A stretch of DNA of 64,000 nucleotides, from positions 58,078,674 to 58,142,673 of the forward strand of contig JAMXIF010000002.1 in NCBI GenBank assembly GCA_028583685.1, written 5' to 3'. The first letter of the stretch is position 1; every line of letters starts with the position of its first letter. The position numbers were made by a program, and so were the translations under genes. This DNA comes from Petaurus breviceps papuanus (lineage: Eukaryota; Chordata; Mammalia; Diprotodontia; Petauridae). The notes below the pieces were generated by a model. It made no database searches, was not told the DNA's origin, and worked only from the letters and a program-made list of their open reading frames with translations. This document shows positions 33,243 to 44,939 of the stretch, in pieces.

Positions 33243-33388
33243 AGGGGCAACTAGGTGGCGCAGTGAGTAAGAGCGCCGGCCCCGGAGACTGGGGATCGGT
33301 TCCAGCCTCAGATACTTAACACCCACACAAAAAAACTGGCCGTGTAACCTTGAGCAAGTTACTTAACCCCAATTGCTTTTATATATAT
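33243..33388 (+). repeat. tRNA-SINE, long-linker subfamily
   Basis: GGGGCAACTAGGTGGCGCAG to 'AACCCCAATTGCTTTTATAT', with the linker 'CACCCACACAAAAAAACTGG' also seen (varied) at 2792 and 59341. Flanks ATATAAGATGAG and ATATAAAATGAG look like a target duplication with one mismatch. CpG-rich head (GCGCCGGCCCCGG) suggests relative youth. Confidence 0.88.
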
Positions 33389-33389
33389 A

Positions 33390-34136
33390 TATAAAATGAG
33401 ACTGAGACTAAGGCAGAGACTAGGTAGAGACGAGGAGCAAGTTGAAATGGGAGATGAGAGGAAAGAAAGAGGTGGTTGGAGAAAATAGTGCTTAGGATTG
33501 GGCCCCAAAGGGTGAAGGTAACTCCTGACTTAAGGGGCAAACCTATATAACTAAGAGATGATGTGAAGAAATGAGGTATTAGGCAGGGCCCTACAGAGAA
33601 ATCACTTTAACCTTTATTTTAATTATATTATTGGATCACCAAATATAGAGATCATTTTTGCAAAATTCAAAGGGTTAGATTTAATAATCTTTAAGGTTCC
33701 CTATAATCATGAGGAGGTTATTTCCAAGGTCTGTCCTCTCCCTAAATCCTATACTACGCATGACCATGTACCCAATTTTGCAGTTCCTACAGAGAAGCTA
33801 TCCACATAGAGAACCACACAATCAGATGGAAGGTTAGATTCCCCATGAAAGCATAAAATAATAGTTGGGTTGTTTTTTAAACTTTATAGTCATTCTATTC
33901 AAGTATCATAAGTTATAATATCATAGATTTAGACCTGTAAGGGACATTTTTCAGTTGGAGAAACAGTTTCATAGAAATGACTTGCCCAGGGTCACACAAT
34001 AAATAAATATATAAGGAGGTATTTGAATCATGTCACCCTAACTCTAAAGATAGTACTTTATTCATTATGCTACATGGCCTCTCATTTACCTTGTGTTCTA
34101 TTTTTAAAACTAGGGACCCTTGAAAATCAGGAAAAC
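33390..34136 (+). other. Mostly plain; MIR at 33930-34080
   Basis: The MIR part shows 'TGACTTGCCCAGGGTCACAC' and 'GAATCATGTCACCCTAACTC'. The rest has no recognised feature. Confidence 0.55.
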
Positions 34137-34355
34137 TGTTGTTGAGTCATTTTCAGTCATGTCTGACTTTTCATGATGCCTTTCAGGGGTTTTCTTGGCC
34201 AAAATACTGGAGAGGTTTGCCATTTCTTTCTCTATTCATTTTACAAATGAGAAAACGGAAGCAAACAAGCTTAAGTGACTTGCACAGGGTGAGACTATTT
34301 GAGCTCGTGTCCTCCTGACTCCAGGCCCAATGTTCTATCTACTGCACCACCTAAT
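34137..34355 (-). repeat. SINE with RTE-like tail, reverse
   Basis: 'GTTGTTGAGTCATTTTCAGT', 'GGCCAAAATACTGGAGAGG', 'TTCATTTTACAAATGAGAAA' and 'CTACTGCACCACCTAATAG' in the reverse order of the family. Confidence 0.85.
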
Positions 34356-34359
34356 AGTA

Positions 34360-35782
34360 AGTGAACTCACAAATTAAAAATGCTTGGATCCCCTACAAAT
34401 CTAGCATTTTTCTATTGTAGAAAGAGACATTAAAAAAAAAAAAGGTCAGTGCTAATGTTCACATGTAGTGGTAAGCTTATATTTGCAGAGAGGGACTAGC
34501 TTGGACCAGAAACTGGACCTTTGGAAAACCTGGGAAAACTTTTTAAATTATAATAGTATGTTTGTTAACAAAGAATTTGTTCCAGTCAGTCAATCAATAA
34601 TCATTTATTTAACCCTTCAGTGTCATATATTTTGAAAAATTATTATTTTGTGGTACAAATAACCCAGGAGGCCTAGGCAGGTACTAGGACATGAATTTCC
34701 TGGTTACTTATATTTGAGAGACACTTTCTCTCTCCCTGAATAACAGGTAAAGTGGATTTTATACTGCTCCTACATCCTTCTAGGGGCTACTCACATCTCT
34801 ATATACAGCCTCAGTTTGAAACATATCTCCCTCATTCTTTAGAATTCTATCTGCTTTTCAACAGGTCCTAGACTCTTCCAGAATCTCTTGTTTCCCAGGA
34901 ACTATCATTACTAAGCCAGCACTAAATCTCTATGGTACAGCTTACCCTAAATTTCTCCTTACCTAGGGCAACTTTTTTCAAACAAATTTTATTCCCAGAG
35001 GATCAGTTAGCACCAGGCATGGCACACAATGGATATTTAATAAATGGTTTATCATTCATACATTTATTAATCGTGTCAGTGCATTTTTTCCCCTTTTCTT
35101 AGACTCTATGACATTTTCCTTGGAAGGGATACCCATCCACTTCATATTCAAATTGGTATACACTTGAAACTTTGAAAAAGCATGAATACTTTTAAAATAT
35201 CAATTAGAAATTCCTTGCCTTTTCTGGGATTTTTACATCCCCATCCCACAGCATCTAGCACAGTGTAATTAGTGAAACGAGATCTCAAACCCCATTTTTA
35301 TATGTAAAACTGTCACATAATCTATTGTCTCTGCTTGAGAATGGGCATTTTGGACTAATGGAAATCCACTGCCTTCTCAAAGGAATTTTTATTGAAATAC
35401 TCAATGTATTTTCATGGGTCGTTAGGGATGAATTGTTCTAAAGATAGTTTAAACTCCTGGTTTGACTGTGTGTAGAGAGAGTGGGAAATAATGAGATTTT
35501 ACAGGACCTTTAGCTCTAATGAGACATTAGTAGTTCATTGTTTTCATCTTTTTTATCTTTAATGAGATTTAAAATTATAAACCATTTTTTTTAGATTTGC
35601 TCACAGTAGACCTTGTATTTATAATGAAGATAATAGTTTTAGAGCAAAAGAGATTGTCATTAAAATTTGGTGGAAAACAGTGCCCTCAAATATCTTTTTA
35701 AAACTATATTCTATTAATACAAATATAGTTTTTAAAAAAACAATGATTAAGATTTATTTTCTATCTTCCAACTCTAGGTCAT
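34360..35782. other. Mostly single-copy stretch
   Basis: An L2-like end ('GCATGGCACACAATGGATAT' with TAATAAATGG) lies near 35015-35048. 35070-35780 is AT-rich, repeat-poor and a mild candidate for conserved non-coding DNA. Confidence 0.4.
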
Positions 35783-35935
35783 ATTTTTTTTTTGCCTTTT
35801 GGAAGGCAATAGGGGTTAAGTGACTTGCCCAAGGTCACAGGCTAGTTTTTGTGGTAAGTGTCTGTGGCTGGATTTGAACTCAGGTTCTCCTAACTCCAGG
35901 GCCAGTGCTCAATTCACTGCACCACCTAGCTGCCC
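35783..35935 (-). repeat. tRNA-SINE, reverse, 9-bp TSD
   Basis: T run then 'TGGAAGGCAATAGGGGTTAA', 'TGGATTTGAACTCAGGTTCT' and 'CTGCACCACCTAGCTGCCCC'. CTAGGTCAT flanks it at 35774-35782 and 35936-35944. Confidence 0.9.
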
Positions 35936-35944
35936 CTAGGTCAT

Positions 35945-37129
35945 TTTCTAATAGAAATTCCAACAGGCCATCACTTTACAAATGTGTTAGAAGAGAACAT
36001 CTGGTTTAGGTGAATTATGGCTGTCCAATAAGGAACCCACGAACTAATCATACAGTCAGACCTTCTGTCTATCTTTCTATTCTCTGTGGCATTTTTCTGA
36101 TAATGTACAGTTGAAGGAATTGTTTAGAAAAACAAGCGTCCAAGGAGAGAGAGAAGGAAAATACAGGATTGTAAATTAGAGTTGCTTCTGTCCACGTCTG
36201 ACTAATCAAAATAAAGTAAACAAGGTCACACTGAGAAAATGAAAATCTATCTCTATTTTTCAAAATGAAGAGCATTCTACTAATGGATTGGCAGATTAAG
36301 ACTTAATTGTTTACAACAATTAACACTAGAGTATGAAATTATATTTCTAAACTCTTGAAACAGAATTTTTGAGGAAAATGAGTAGACTAGTTTGGGGCAG
36401 AACTATAGCTTATGGTAATAGAGAATAAGACTGAAAGTCAGTTAGTGCCAGACTGTGGAAAATGATAATTGATTAAACAAAGAAATGTAGACCTATTCAA
36501 AAAAAAGAGTAAAGATTTTAAGGCATGGAAGACATTTTCAGAGTAGTAGTAGTTCAGATGTATGTAATAGCTACCAAGATGAAAAAGGTTTGAGTAGAGT
36601 CTTGCTAATGGACAGTGTCTTTATAATAGAAGGATTATATTTTCAAAATTTGTAGATTTATTACCTGAAGACTGGCTACCAGAGAATGATTTTCTTTTTC
36701 CTATAGCAACTCATGATACTATCCATTAAAGTGTGGAGGGAATCAAGGAAATAATATTTATGCCAATGAAAGCCTAGATTAAAAAAATATTAAAGGATAA
36801 GGTTTAGGAGAGATTTCAGAGGAGAGAAACTAGAGGAACACAAATTCATTGGAAGGCTATTTTGTAGCATTTTAGAGTTAAAGCAATAAAGCTAAATTAG
36901 GATGATGAGAGTGGGGATCAAAAAGCATGGATAGGTATTTTGAAGTAAGGATCAAGAAGATCTTCTGTCCCATAATTGCTGTGGGGATGAAGGAGTCAAA
37001 GATGATGAATCAGAGATCAAGACATAAGGGCTCACTATTACATATAGGAAAAATATTGTATTCTGTATTTGGAATTCAAAGCTCTTCTCCATCTGATTTC
37101 TACCCATCTTTTTAGGTTAACTTCATATC
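35945..37129. other. Plain stretch
   Basis: No recognised gene. Parts near 36820-36960 loosely resemble the unclassified interspersed repeat of 2140 but are too diverged to delimit. Confidence 0.35.
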
Positions 37130-37540
37130 ACTCCCCATAGTAAAATGTGTTCCAGTCAAAATTGCCCATTTTCTTTCCTCCATACATGATTCGTTTTTCT
37201 ATCTACATGTCTTTGTATGGATTGTCTCCCAAGCTGGGAATACTCTTCTCATTTTACCCTCTTGTAATCCTTGGCTCTTCTCATGACTCATGTCAATGAG
37301 TCTATCTTCTATATGTGGTCTTTCCTGATTCCCCCAGGTTGTTAACCCTACTTCCTAGAATTACTCTTTGTGCAAACATCATATTTACTTATTCATGTAC
37401 ATTTTTTTTCACTGAAACATCCCAGGTAGATTTGAAGGTCTTTGAAAACAAGGAGTGTTTTAATTTTATTTTGTTTTTGTAAACTCACTATAGTTCCTGG
37501 AATACTTCTGGTGCTTATATGTTTTTTTGGCAAATTAAAT
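37130..37540 (+). repeat. L2 LINE 3' end
   Basis: 'CTCCCAAGCTGGGAATACTC', 'GTCTTTCCTGATTCCCCCAG', 'GAAGGTCTTTGAAAACAAGG' and 'CACTATAGTTCCTGGAATAC' follow the L2 3' end order over about 400 bases. Confidence 0.7.
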
Positions 37541-37599
37541 TGAATTTGAAAAAGAGCTAATGAAGAAGCCAGAAAAAAAAAGGATAGATCCCATAAGTG

Positions 37600-38300
37600 G
37601 GAAGGGCATAATAAAAACCAAGGACAGAAAGACTGTTAAGAATTAAGCAGTAAGCCACACTGTCAAATACTGTATGGAAGATTTCAATTTATCAGTGAGG
37701 AAGCCATCGGTGACCTTTGAGTGAATTCAGCAGTTGCTAGGTGGTACAGTGGTTAGAGCACTGGGTTTGGAAACAGGAAGACTTATCTTCATGAGTCCAG
37801 ATCTGGCCTCAGATGCTTACTAGTTTTGTGACCCTGAGCAGGTCACTTAACCCTGTTTGCCTCAGTTCCTTCATCTGAAAAATGAGCTAGAGAAGGACAT
37901 GGCAAACCAGTCCAGTATGTTTGCCACAAAAACCCCAAATGGAGTCACAAAGAGTTGGACACAACTGGAATGACTGAATAGCAGCAGTAACTAATAGTAG
38001 CAGTTTCAGTAGAATAGTAGGTACTAAAAGCAAAGTTCAGTGATTTAAAGAGAGAATAAAGTGGAGACTCTGTGTAAAGTATTTGTTCTAGAAGATTTTC
38101 ATGGAAATGGAGAGAACCAGAACAGGAGCTAAAGGAGACAGCAAGGTCAAATGAAGTGTCTTTCAAAACAGTGAATATCCAAAGATGTATGAAGGCAAGA
38201 GGAAAGAATCAATTGAGGAAAAAGATTGAAGATGCTGGAGAAAGGGAAAGGTGAGGGAATAGGTTTGGATAAGATTGGATGCATGGAAGACACAGAGATA
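37600..38300 (+). repeat. Interspersed repeat with nested SINE
   Basis: Flanks on both sides of the SINE at 37735 ('GCAGTAAGCCACACTGTCAA...GGAAGCCATCGGTGACCTTT' and 'CAGTTTCAGTAGAATAGTAG...AAAGTGGAGACTCTG') match the internal region of the unclassified marsupial repeat, so the SINE inserted into it. Confidence 0.45.
37735..37985 (+). repeat. SINE with RTE-like tail
   Basis: Head 'CTAGGTGGTACAGTGGTTAG', middle 'TTAACCCTGTTTGCCTCAGT' and tail 'GGACACAACTGGAATGACTG'. Confidence 0.88.
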
Positions 38301-38304
38301 TTGA

Positions 38305-38867
38305 CCTTGGAAATGCTATTTACCTTGTCCTATCGGATTGGAGAGTAGAAAATCATTACATAGTGGAAAAAAAAGAGATATTTTGAAGGGGACAGAATGG
38401 AAAATGACAGAAATACATTATATACTAGATTTTTTACAGGGAAACAGAAGAGTAAGTATTCTACAGAGAGTAATTGTGGGGTCCATTTAGATTGCTAAAG
38501 ACATTTGAAAGTATAGAATAAGATTTTCTCCAGATTGAACACAGTTGGAATAATATGTTGTTCATTCTCCTGTGCCTCTGATTTCCATTCCCTATCTTTA
38601 ACATGATTTTTCTTGACAAGGAGTATCTTTCTTTCCTTCCCTGGTCCTAATGGATATATAACAGATCTCATGAAAAAGAGAGCTCCATTAGGGTTTGCCA
38701 TGAAACTAAGATAATCTGGGATACATACTAGGTTGGGCAAGTACATGGTAGCATTCTTTTAATGCTTATCTGGAACTGTCAGTTTTATGTATCACTCATT
38801 TCTCCCATAGTGTTGAGGTAATTCAAGATTCTTCACCTCCTGTATTTGTCACAGTCATAAACTATAT
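38305..38867. other. Plain stretch
   Basis: No recognised feature; frames are of chance length. Confidence 0.4.
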
Positions 38868-38869
38868 TA

Positions 38870-39281
38870 CCGTGTTTCCCCGATAATAAGACCTATCCCG
38901 AAAATAAGCCCTCCCCTTACTGTGTAAGATTCCTCTAAAATAAGCCCTCCCCTGAAAATAAGCCCTATTGAGATTGCTACTGTAGTGAAGGTGATCCCCT
39001 GTGCTACACGCTACATTACGGTACCCTCTGTATGCACCGTCCCCCCCCACCAACCCCCAGTGAAACGCACTCCACGCTCCGAGCTGCATCCAATCAGAGC
39101 TGCAGCAGTGAGCGCGTCATCCTGTTCTTCCCCAGTGATTTGCTTGCTGGCACCATTGAGAGCAGTGCCGCGGAGGAGAGCTGAGGCAGGACAACATAAG
39201 CCCTCCCCTGAAAATAAGCCCTCTGGTGTTTTTCTTTCAAAAAAATTAATAAGACAGTGTCTTATTATCAGGGAAACATGG
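38870..39281. mobile_element. mariner-type MITE, GC-rich core
   Basis: A 412-bp element with inverted ends CCGTGTTTCCCCGATAATAA and CCATGTTTCCCTGATAATAA, flanked by TA on both sides (38868-38869 and 39282-39283), the target of Tc1/mariner elements. The unit 'AAAATAAGCCCTCCCCTGAA' recurs inside both ends. The core (39020-39190) is much richer in G+C and CpG than anything near it and holds a CCAATCAG box. It encodes no transposase, so it is non-autonomous. Confidence 0.88.
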
Positions 39282-39284
39282 TAG

Positions 39285-39736
39285 TTCTGGTACCATGGAG
39301 TTTGCATTAAGTAAATATGTAGGGGATCTGGTTTATTCACTGTAACCACCTCCCAATATATTTCTATAGGGACAACATGGGATTTTATAGGGCAACTTTA
39401 AGTTTTATTACTCAGCAGAGATCACTATTAAAATGCTACTAAAATGATTGCTATTTAATATTGAATCCAAAATATACTGAAGACACAGTAGCCTTAAAAT
39501 TGCTCACTTCTGTAAGAGTTTCAGACAGGGTAGAAGAAAATACAATAGACATTCTGTTTGGACAATGGAAGAAAAAAAAGGAATGGTATTATTTATCCAT
39601 TTTAATGACCAAACATAGAGGTAGATGGTTAACCATCAATTGCCACTAAATCAATTTTCAAAAAGAGTGTAAAACGCAAAACCATTTTGTGAATTGGCCC
39701 AAGATGAGCACTTGTTTAAAGGACTACAAAATATAA

Positions 39737-39737
<1 letters not shown>
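39285..39737. other. Plain stretch
   Basis: No recognised feature. Confidence 0.4.

Positions 39738-39774
<37 letters not shown>
39738..39774. repeat. (TG)n microsatellite
   Basis: About eighteen TG units. Confidence 0.95.
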
Positions 39775-39775
<1 letters not shown>

Positions 39776-39829
39776 ACGCTTCTCAAAACACTACTCTATC
39801 TGCAAGGTGACTGGCATGGACATTGGACA

Positions 39830-40560
39830 TAAATTCCTAACAGAATACATAAATTAAAAACAATTCCCCAGTGAAAGTCAAAGTAACTTTGGGAGTGTCT
39901 TTGTTTTCACTTCTGTCATTGACATCTATCCTTATCCAATACATGGAAAAGACCAGGGTTCAAAGGCATGAGGACACATCTGATGAAAACATAGATATTT
40001 CTTGACTGGCAGGCTTGCTTGCCAGCCATGGTGGAGAACAAAGAAATCTCTCTGTCAAAGAGAATCAAGAAAAGCAAGCAGCTTATATGAAAATATTCTT
40101 ATGAAGAAACTTGAAAAGAGCCTCACACATAATAACAGCAGGGAGGATTCTGAGTGTCTTCAAAAGAAGTCTCATTAAAATGACGGATTATTAATGAGAC
40201 AAAGGAGATCCAAGGCACCCTACCAGGGAAATTTTATGATGATATATACCACAGCAATGTTCTTATATTTAACCTACTGCATATCTTCTAAATGAGTTTG
40301 GCCTTCTAGTCACTATTTTTGGTTAGCACTAGTGACAGCAGACCTCCAAAAGTGATTATGTATTTCTGGAATAAACTAGATGCAAAAAGTTAGGACAGAT
40401 GCCAAGTGACAGTTCAGATTCCTGGTCCCCTGGTTTTATGATTTAATATTTATTTGGCTTAACTTCTAGAAGTTTGATCATCATTTATTCATATGGATGC
40501 ACCTATTCTTCATCAGAAAAATAAACACATTGAATTTTCCATACTTTGGTCTTCAAATAC
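39830..40560. other. Repeat-poor block with palindromic TAAT element
   Basis: No repeat is visible over more than 700 bases. At 40169-40200 GTCTCATTAA and TTAATGAGAC form a perfect 10-bp inverted pair around a 12-base spacer, with TAAT cores of the homeodomain type. This is a candidate regulatory block, judged by eye only. Confidence 0.3.
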
Positions 40561-40589
40561 TCTTCCTATTTTGGCCTAAGTTACTATCT

Positions 40590-40700
40590 AGGCTTCTAAA
40601 TGGTGCAATGAACAAAGAACTGTACCTACAGCTATGAAGGTCCAAGTTCAAATGCAGCCTCAGACACTTATTAGACATGTGACCTTGGGCAAGTTCTGCT
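40590..40700 (+). repeat. tRNA-SINE fragment
   Basis: 'GGCTTCTAAATGGTGCAATG' then 'CCAAGTTCAAATGCAGCCTC' and 'CATGTGACCTTGGGCAAGTT'. Diverged and truncated at the 3' side. Confidence 0.7.
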
Positions 40701-40829
40701 CTTGGGTTGTCTTCAAAGTTTGAAATTCACAACTCTATTGATAAGTGAGACTGGCAGCATGAGAAACTAGAGGCTTTTAGATGGGGTCCACAGCTTTGGT
40801 GTTGTGTGACATTATATTAAAGTATAATA

Positions 40830-42260
40830 TTCAGTCAGTCAAGAATTTATTAAGCACTTAAAACATACCAGTGTTAAGCATTGAGGACACAAAGAAAGCA
40901 AAAAGTAGAGTCTCTAACCTTAAGGAGCTCATATCCTAATGGGGGAGAAACAAAAAATGAGAGCTTTGGTCTCTTCAAGTTTCTTTAGGTTCTACAGTCA
41001 CTTTATATACTTCTGGCTTTCGGTGTTGAGAGAGAAAATGGAAGATGCCAACCTTCTATCAAGGTGATGAAGGAAAACATTCTGGAAAGAAACTGGAATG
41101 AGAGAAACTGGCAGTCTTCATCATGCTCCTATTCTATACTTAAGATGTTGGGGAACTTTCTCTTGGGTGAGATTTTGGACACTTGGTTGAAGTGAGTCAC
41201 CTTGTTCCCAGTGGGAGAACTCTTTCACTCTGTATCTAGGGTGTGTATAATGTATGTATGCAGTATGCTATATATACACACATATATACTTTCTCTTATT
41301 TCTGCTTGGCTATTGAAGTGAATAAATGGATTTCTCTGCTCTTTTTTATATTTGGTTCTTTGTAGAACTGGTGTTTGGAGGGAATATAAAACTTGAAGTC
41401 CTCTTGGTCCTTTCCCCATCAAAAAGTAGTGATAAGTAGTTAGATTGAACATGAAAACCAGATGCCCTAGATAGTTAATATTTAGGGGAGCAGATAGATA
41501 TAATTCTATCCTGGTACACCCATCTCCCTGAGAAGAGCAAAGTGGCCAAGATTCTGGCCCCAATCTCATGCTTCCTCTCCTGGTAGGAATTAAAGTTTCC
41601 CTTAAAGAAAGATGGAGAGAGAAAAGGCTAGAATAGAGATGCCTGTTTAGCCTCTTTTTGAGCCACACAATGACACTTTCCTGATATATGATATGGATGG
41701 GAAATGCAGCTCTCACCATAAACACACACACACACTGCATATATATATATGCACATTATATATGTTGAATATTATTATTACATGTGTTATATTTATGTAC
41801 TATTGCATATTATTGTACATATATTCTACAATATATATCACATATATAAAATGTTATCTCACAAGGACAGAGTGAAAATACTAGCAGTTGAAAGAACCAT
41901 GACATGCCTCCTGCAGAAAGTGAGATTTGAGCTAAGTTTTGAGAGTAGCCAAGAGGTATAGGTGAAGAGAGAGAACACTGCAAGCAATGGGGACAGCCAA
42001 CTAAAAGCTTTGGAGTTGGGATATGAAATGTTATGTAAGAGGGTCAGTGACTAAAGTTTAAGAAGAGAGTAAAATTTAAGAAGATTAGGAAGATGAGACC
42101 CAGCTCAACAACCCAGGGCACAGTCCTTCATGGGATGATAAAGGATTTAGTCAGCAGGATAATAAACTGTTGCAACTGGAATGATAGAGAGGCGAATCCA
42201 TTTCAGGGCAATGTCAAAGTGCTGCACTGAGGAGCACATTCAGCAAGCATGAGGCCACTA
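40830..42260 (+). other. Interspersed-repeat pieces around an unknown block
   Basis: 40835-40955 and 41905-42240 match the head and middle of the unclassified repeat at 2140 ('TTATTAAGCACTTA', 'CTTAAGGAGCTCATATCCTA'; 'AAGTGAGATTTGAGCTAAGT', 'CAATGGGGACAGCCAACTAA'). The 41000-41880 block between them is unassigned; 'GAATAAATGG' near 41319 and TA-rich repeats near 41740-41850 raise the possibility of an old LTR, without proof. A 171-codon minus-strand frame (41225-41740) matches nothing I know. Confidence 0.4.
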
Positions 42261-42269
42261 TAAAATAAA

Positions 42270-43084
42270 ACTACAGTTATGCCAATGGCTGCTGCTTGCC
42301 TGTGCAGCCCTTATCTGCCTTCCCATTCCTTTCCATGGCTTTAAAACAACTACTAAAACCCAGATTCTTGTCTTTTTCCTTACTCTCTCTAGATTTGGAG
42401 CCACACTGACCTTTGGCTGGACCCAGCATGGACTTCAGTTATTTTTTCATGCAGTGACTTGGACAACCCCTAATTATCAGGCATGGTGCTCATCTCACAT
42501 CCCCAGGGCCTTCGGATTCATCATTATTGTTCATATACCCAAATAAAACTCTGTCTTCTTCACCCTCAGCTCAGACAATAGTCACACTGCTGACTGTCCT
42601 ACCAGCCTTCCCAGTGGGAGCCCTGGAGACAATGATACTGTAGCAACAGCTGGAACACACTTCTGCCAAGCTGACTGAATGGGGAGTGTTCAGCTGCCTT
42701 GTGGAAAGGGAATACATGCTTCTTGAAGTGGGTGGAGTCTCCTGTCCTGCCTACCAACAGCACAGTGAGCCCCCCCAAATCCTTTCACCAGAAAGACTTC
42801 CCAGGACTTCAGCTTCAAGCCAAATTGTTCCTGGACCTCCACTCCTGGGGCCTTTTCAGAACCTGGCAGTTTTGGTCTTTTCCTTTCACGGTGGTCCAAG
42901 TTGCTCAGTTGGTCATTTCCTTACTTCACAGGAAATAGCCACCTATTAGACAATATAGAGGAAAATCAAACATTACCAGGAATTCTAGGAGACAGTCGAC
43001 ATTCTTTTTCAGTCTAAAGTGGACTGGATTCACTGGCTGTCATGAGAAAAGAAGGTCATAGGTATACATCAAGATCATTCTAAC
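42270..43084. other. Unassigned, less AT-rich block
   Basis: 42280-42960 is richer in G+C than its surroundings, with 'CCAAATAAAACTCTGTCTTC' near 42540 that could be a polyadenylation signal of a retrocopy or LTR. Overlapping frames of 69-87 codons give no recognised protein. Confidence 0.3.
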
Positions 43085-43271
43085 CAGAGATTCTCAACAT
43101 TTTCTATGTCATAGGCTCTTTTGACAATCTAGTAAGCCTATGAGCCCCTTCTCAGAATAATGTTTTTGAATACATAAAATGAAATACATAGAAAAAAGAA
43201 AATACATTGTATTGAAATATAATTATCAAAATGTATTTTAAAAGCATGAACTCCAGGTTAAGAAGTCCCTG
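43085..43271. mobile_element. hAT-type miniature transposon
   Basis: Left end CAGAGATTCTCAACATTTTC and right end, inverted, CAGGGACTTCTTAACCTGGA are inverted termini of a MER-like hAT family; the interior has 'AAGCCTATGAGCCCCTTCTC' and 'ATAATGTTTTTGAATACATA'. Flanks ATTCTAAC and TTCTAGAC are a degraded duplication. Confidence 0.7.
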
Positions 43272-43659
43272 TTCTAGACCCTAAGTTGGAATAGGCATGG
43301 ACTATCCCTGCCTGGTGGATAAATATTTGCATGATTTGGCCATGCTTATCCATGATTAATATTCTGGATGAAAGTTCTGATAATTTATCTGAGCACTTCT
43401 GGCAATGAGTTCACCTTAAATCCTACTTTCTTTCACAGCTAAGACTATGGCAGTCTTATCTGTGTTATCCACCTATAGTTTAATGTGTGAATAGGAGGGG
43501 TTGAGTCAAGGTAGTTTGAAGACCCTGAACTCAGTCCAACCCTGTCTCCTAAAACCTTAGTACCTTCAGGAGAAGGGTCAACCACAGTGATGACTAATTC
43601 CAGATTACCATGGATAAGGGGGTGCTTATCACTATCACAATCATCATCATTGTTATCAT

Positions 43660-43830
43660 CATCATCTTCTTCTTTTTCTTCAACAGTAAAAGCTTATACA
43701 GAAAGAGATATTTAAGGTTTGCAAAACGCTTTTACATCTGTTCCTTCATATAAAATGCCTAATAACCCTGCGAAGTATTTCCTATTATTATCCCCATTTC
43801 ATAGATAAGGAAATCAACTGTAATGGTAAT
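43660..43830 (+). repeat. MIR fragment
   Basis: 'TTTAAGGTTTGCAAAACGCT', 'CTAATAACCCTGCGAAGTA' and 'CCCCATTTCATAGATAAGGA' are MIR phrases. Confidence 0.7.
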
Positions 43831-43899
43831 GTAATTTTGAATCTGAAGATCCCATTTCTGTTGCCAAAGGTGGCAGGTACTTAACACTTAGTAACTGAT

Positions 43900-44930
43900 C
43901 AGGCCTCTGTTGGGGAAACAGAAGGTATGAACTCCTGTCTCCTGTTACTGATGTAACAGGAAAAGGATGGCTGCAACAGGCTGTGTGTATATAAGGAAAA
44001 TCCCCAGAGAGGCACAGTCTGAATTTCCTTGAGACCAAGATCTGGTGGCAGAACAGCTACAGAAGAATGAAGAACTGAGTCCTGAGAACTTGTGGTGATG
44101 GAGCTTCTTCTGAACAGGAGCCCAGGAGCTTGGAACCCAGAGCCCAGAGCCCAGATCCAGGAGCCCGGATTCCAGAGCCTAGGACCCCAGGACCCAGGAG
44201 CCCAGGAGCCAGGAGCTAGGCACCCAGGTGACTGAGGAGGAATGACTGGGATGCTGAGACTTTGTGTATGGCTTGGTTGAGCCTTGAATTCCCTGGAGCG
44301 GAAATGGTGAAGAATCTGACATGGACCAGATCCTGTGAACTTCAGTGTGGAGCAGGACTGCTCAGAGAGCTGATCAAGGAACTTGTAGCTATCTGCCATT
44401 GAACCCAGATGACAGTCTTGTGAATCCAGGTAGAATCTAGAACCATGGAAGGGGATCAAGGGAATCTGAGAACGGGCCCCAAGTCAAGATGAAAAGACTT
44501 TTCCTTGGGTACTGAGTAATTATGGAATTATAGTTTACTAGTGGCCTAAGGGGTTTTGTGTATGATACTTAGTAAGACTTTGCTGAATAAATAAGTGACT
44601 GATGGTACTTTGAGTACTTTGAGATATTATTACTGATAAGTGACTGATTGAGTTAATCAAGACTTTGCCCCAAGAGTGGAAGACTTTGACTGTGTACTTT
44701 GAGACTACTGATACGTGACTGATTGAGTTAACTTAAGAGTGACTATTTTACTTTGAGACTATGTTGTGAATATTATATTGTGATTTTCTGTGATAAGTTG
44801 TAATATTATGAATGCTGTACCTTGGTTTTCTGTGAATGTTTTGCTTTTGTTATGGAATAGAGTGATCACTATACTGTGTAATCAGAACCTTAGAAGCTGT
44901 TCACAGTAGCATTCTTCCAGAAAGCTTCTG
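43900..44930 (+). repeat. Unclassified block with TATA-like box and tandem repeats
   Basis: 'TGTGTATATAAGGAAAATCC' near 43983 resembles a TATA promoter. From 44115 to 44228 runs a minisatellite of degenerate CCCAGGAGC/CCAGAGC units. At 44593, 44638 and 44713 start three imperfect units that begin A(A/C)GTGACTGAT and contain 'TACTTTGAGA'. The block may be a degraded retroelement leader or LTR, but I cannot name it. Minus-strand frames (43899-44459) merely read through the minisatellite. Confidence 0.45.
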
Positions 44931-44939
44931 TGCATAGCA

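Noticed and set aside
33243-33388. A tRNA gene
   Set aside because: The A- and B-box-like sequences belong to a tRNA-derived SINE; the rest does not fold as a tRNA and the tail is A/T-rich.
41225-41740. 171-codon minus-strand frame as a gene
   Set aside because: Composition is that of stop-poor reverse sequence ending in a TA/CA-rich repeat; no known motif and no start context or neighbours to support it.
43899-44459. 186-codon minus-strand frame rich in G, P and W
   Set aside because: It reads through the CCCAGGAGC minisatellite, which keeps frames open by repetition.
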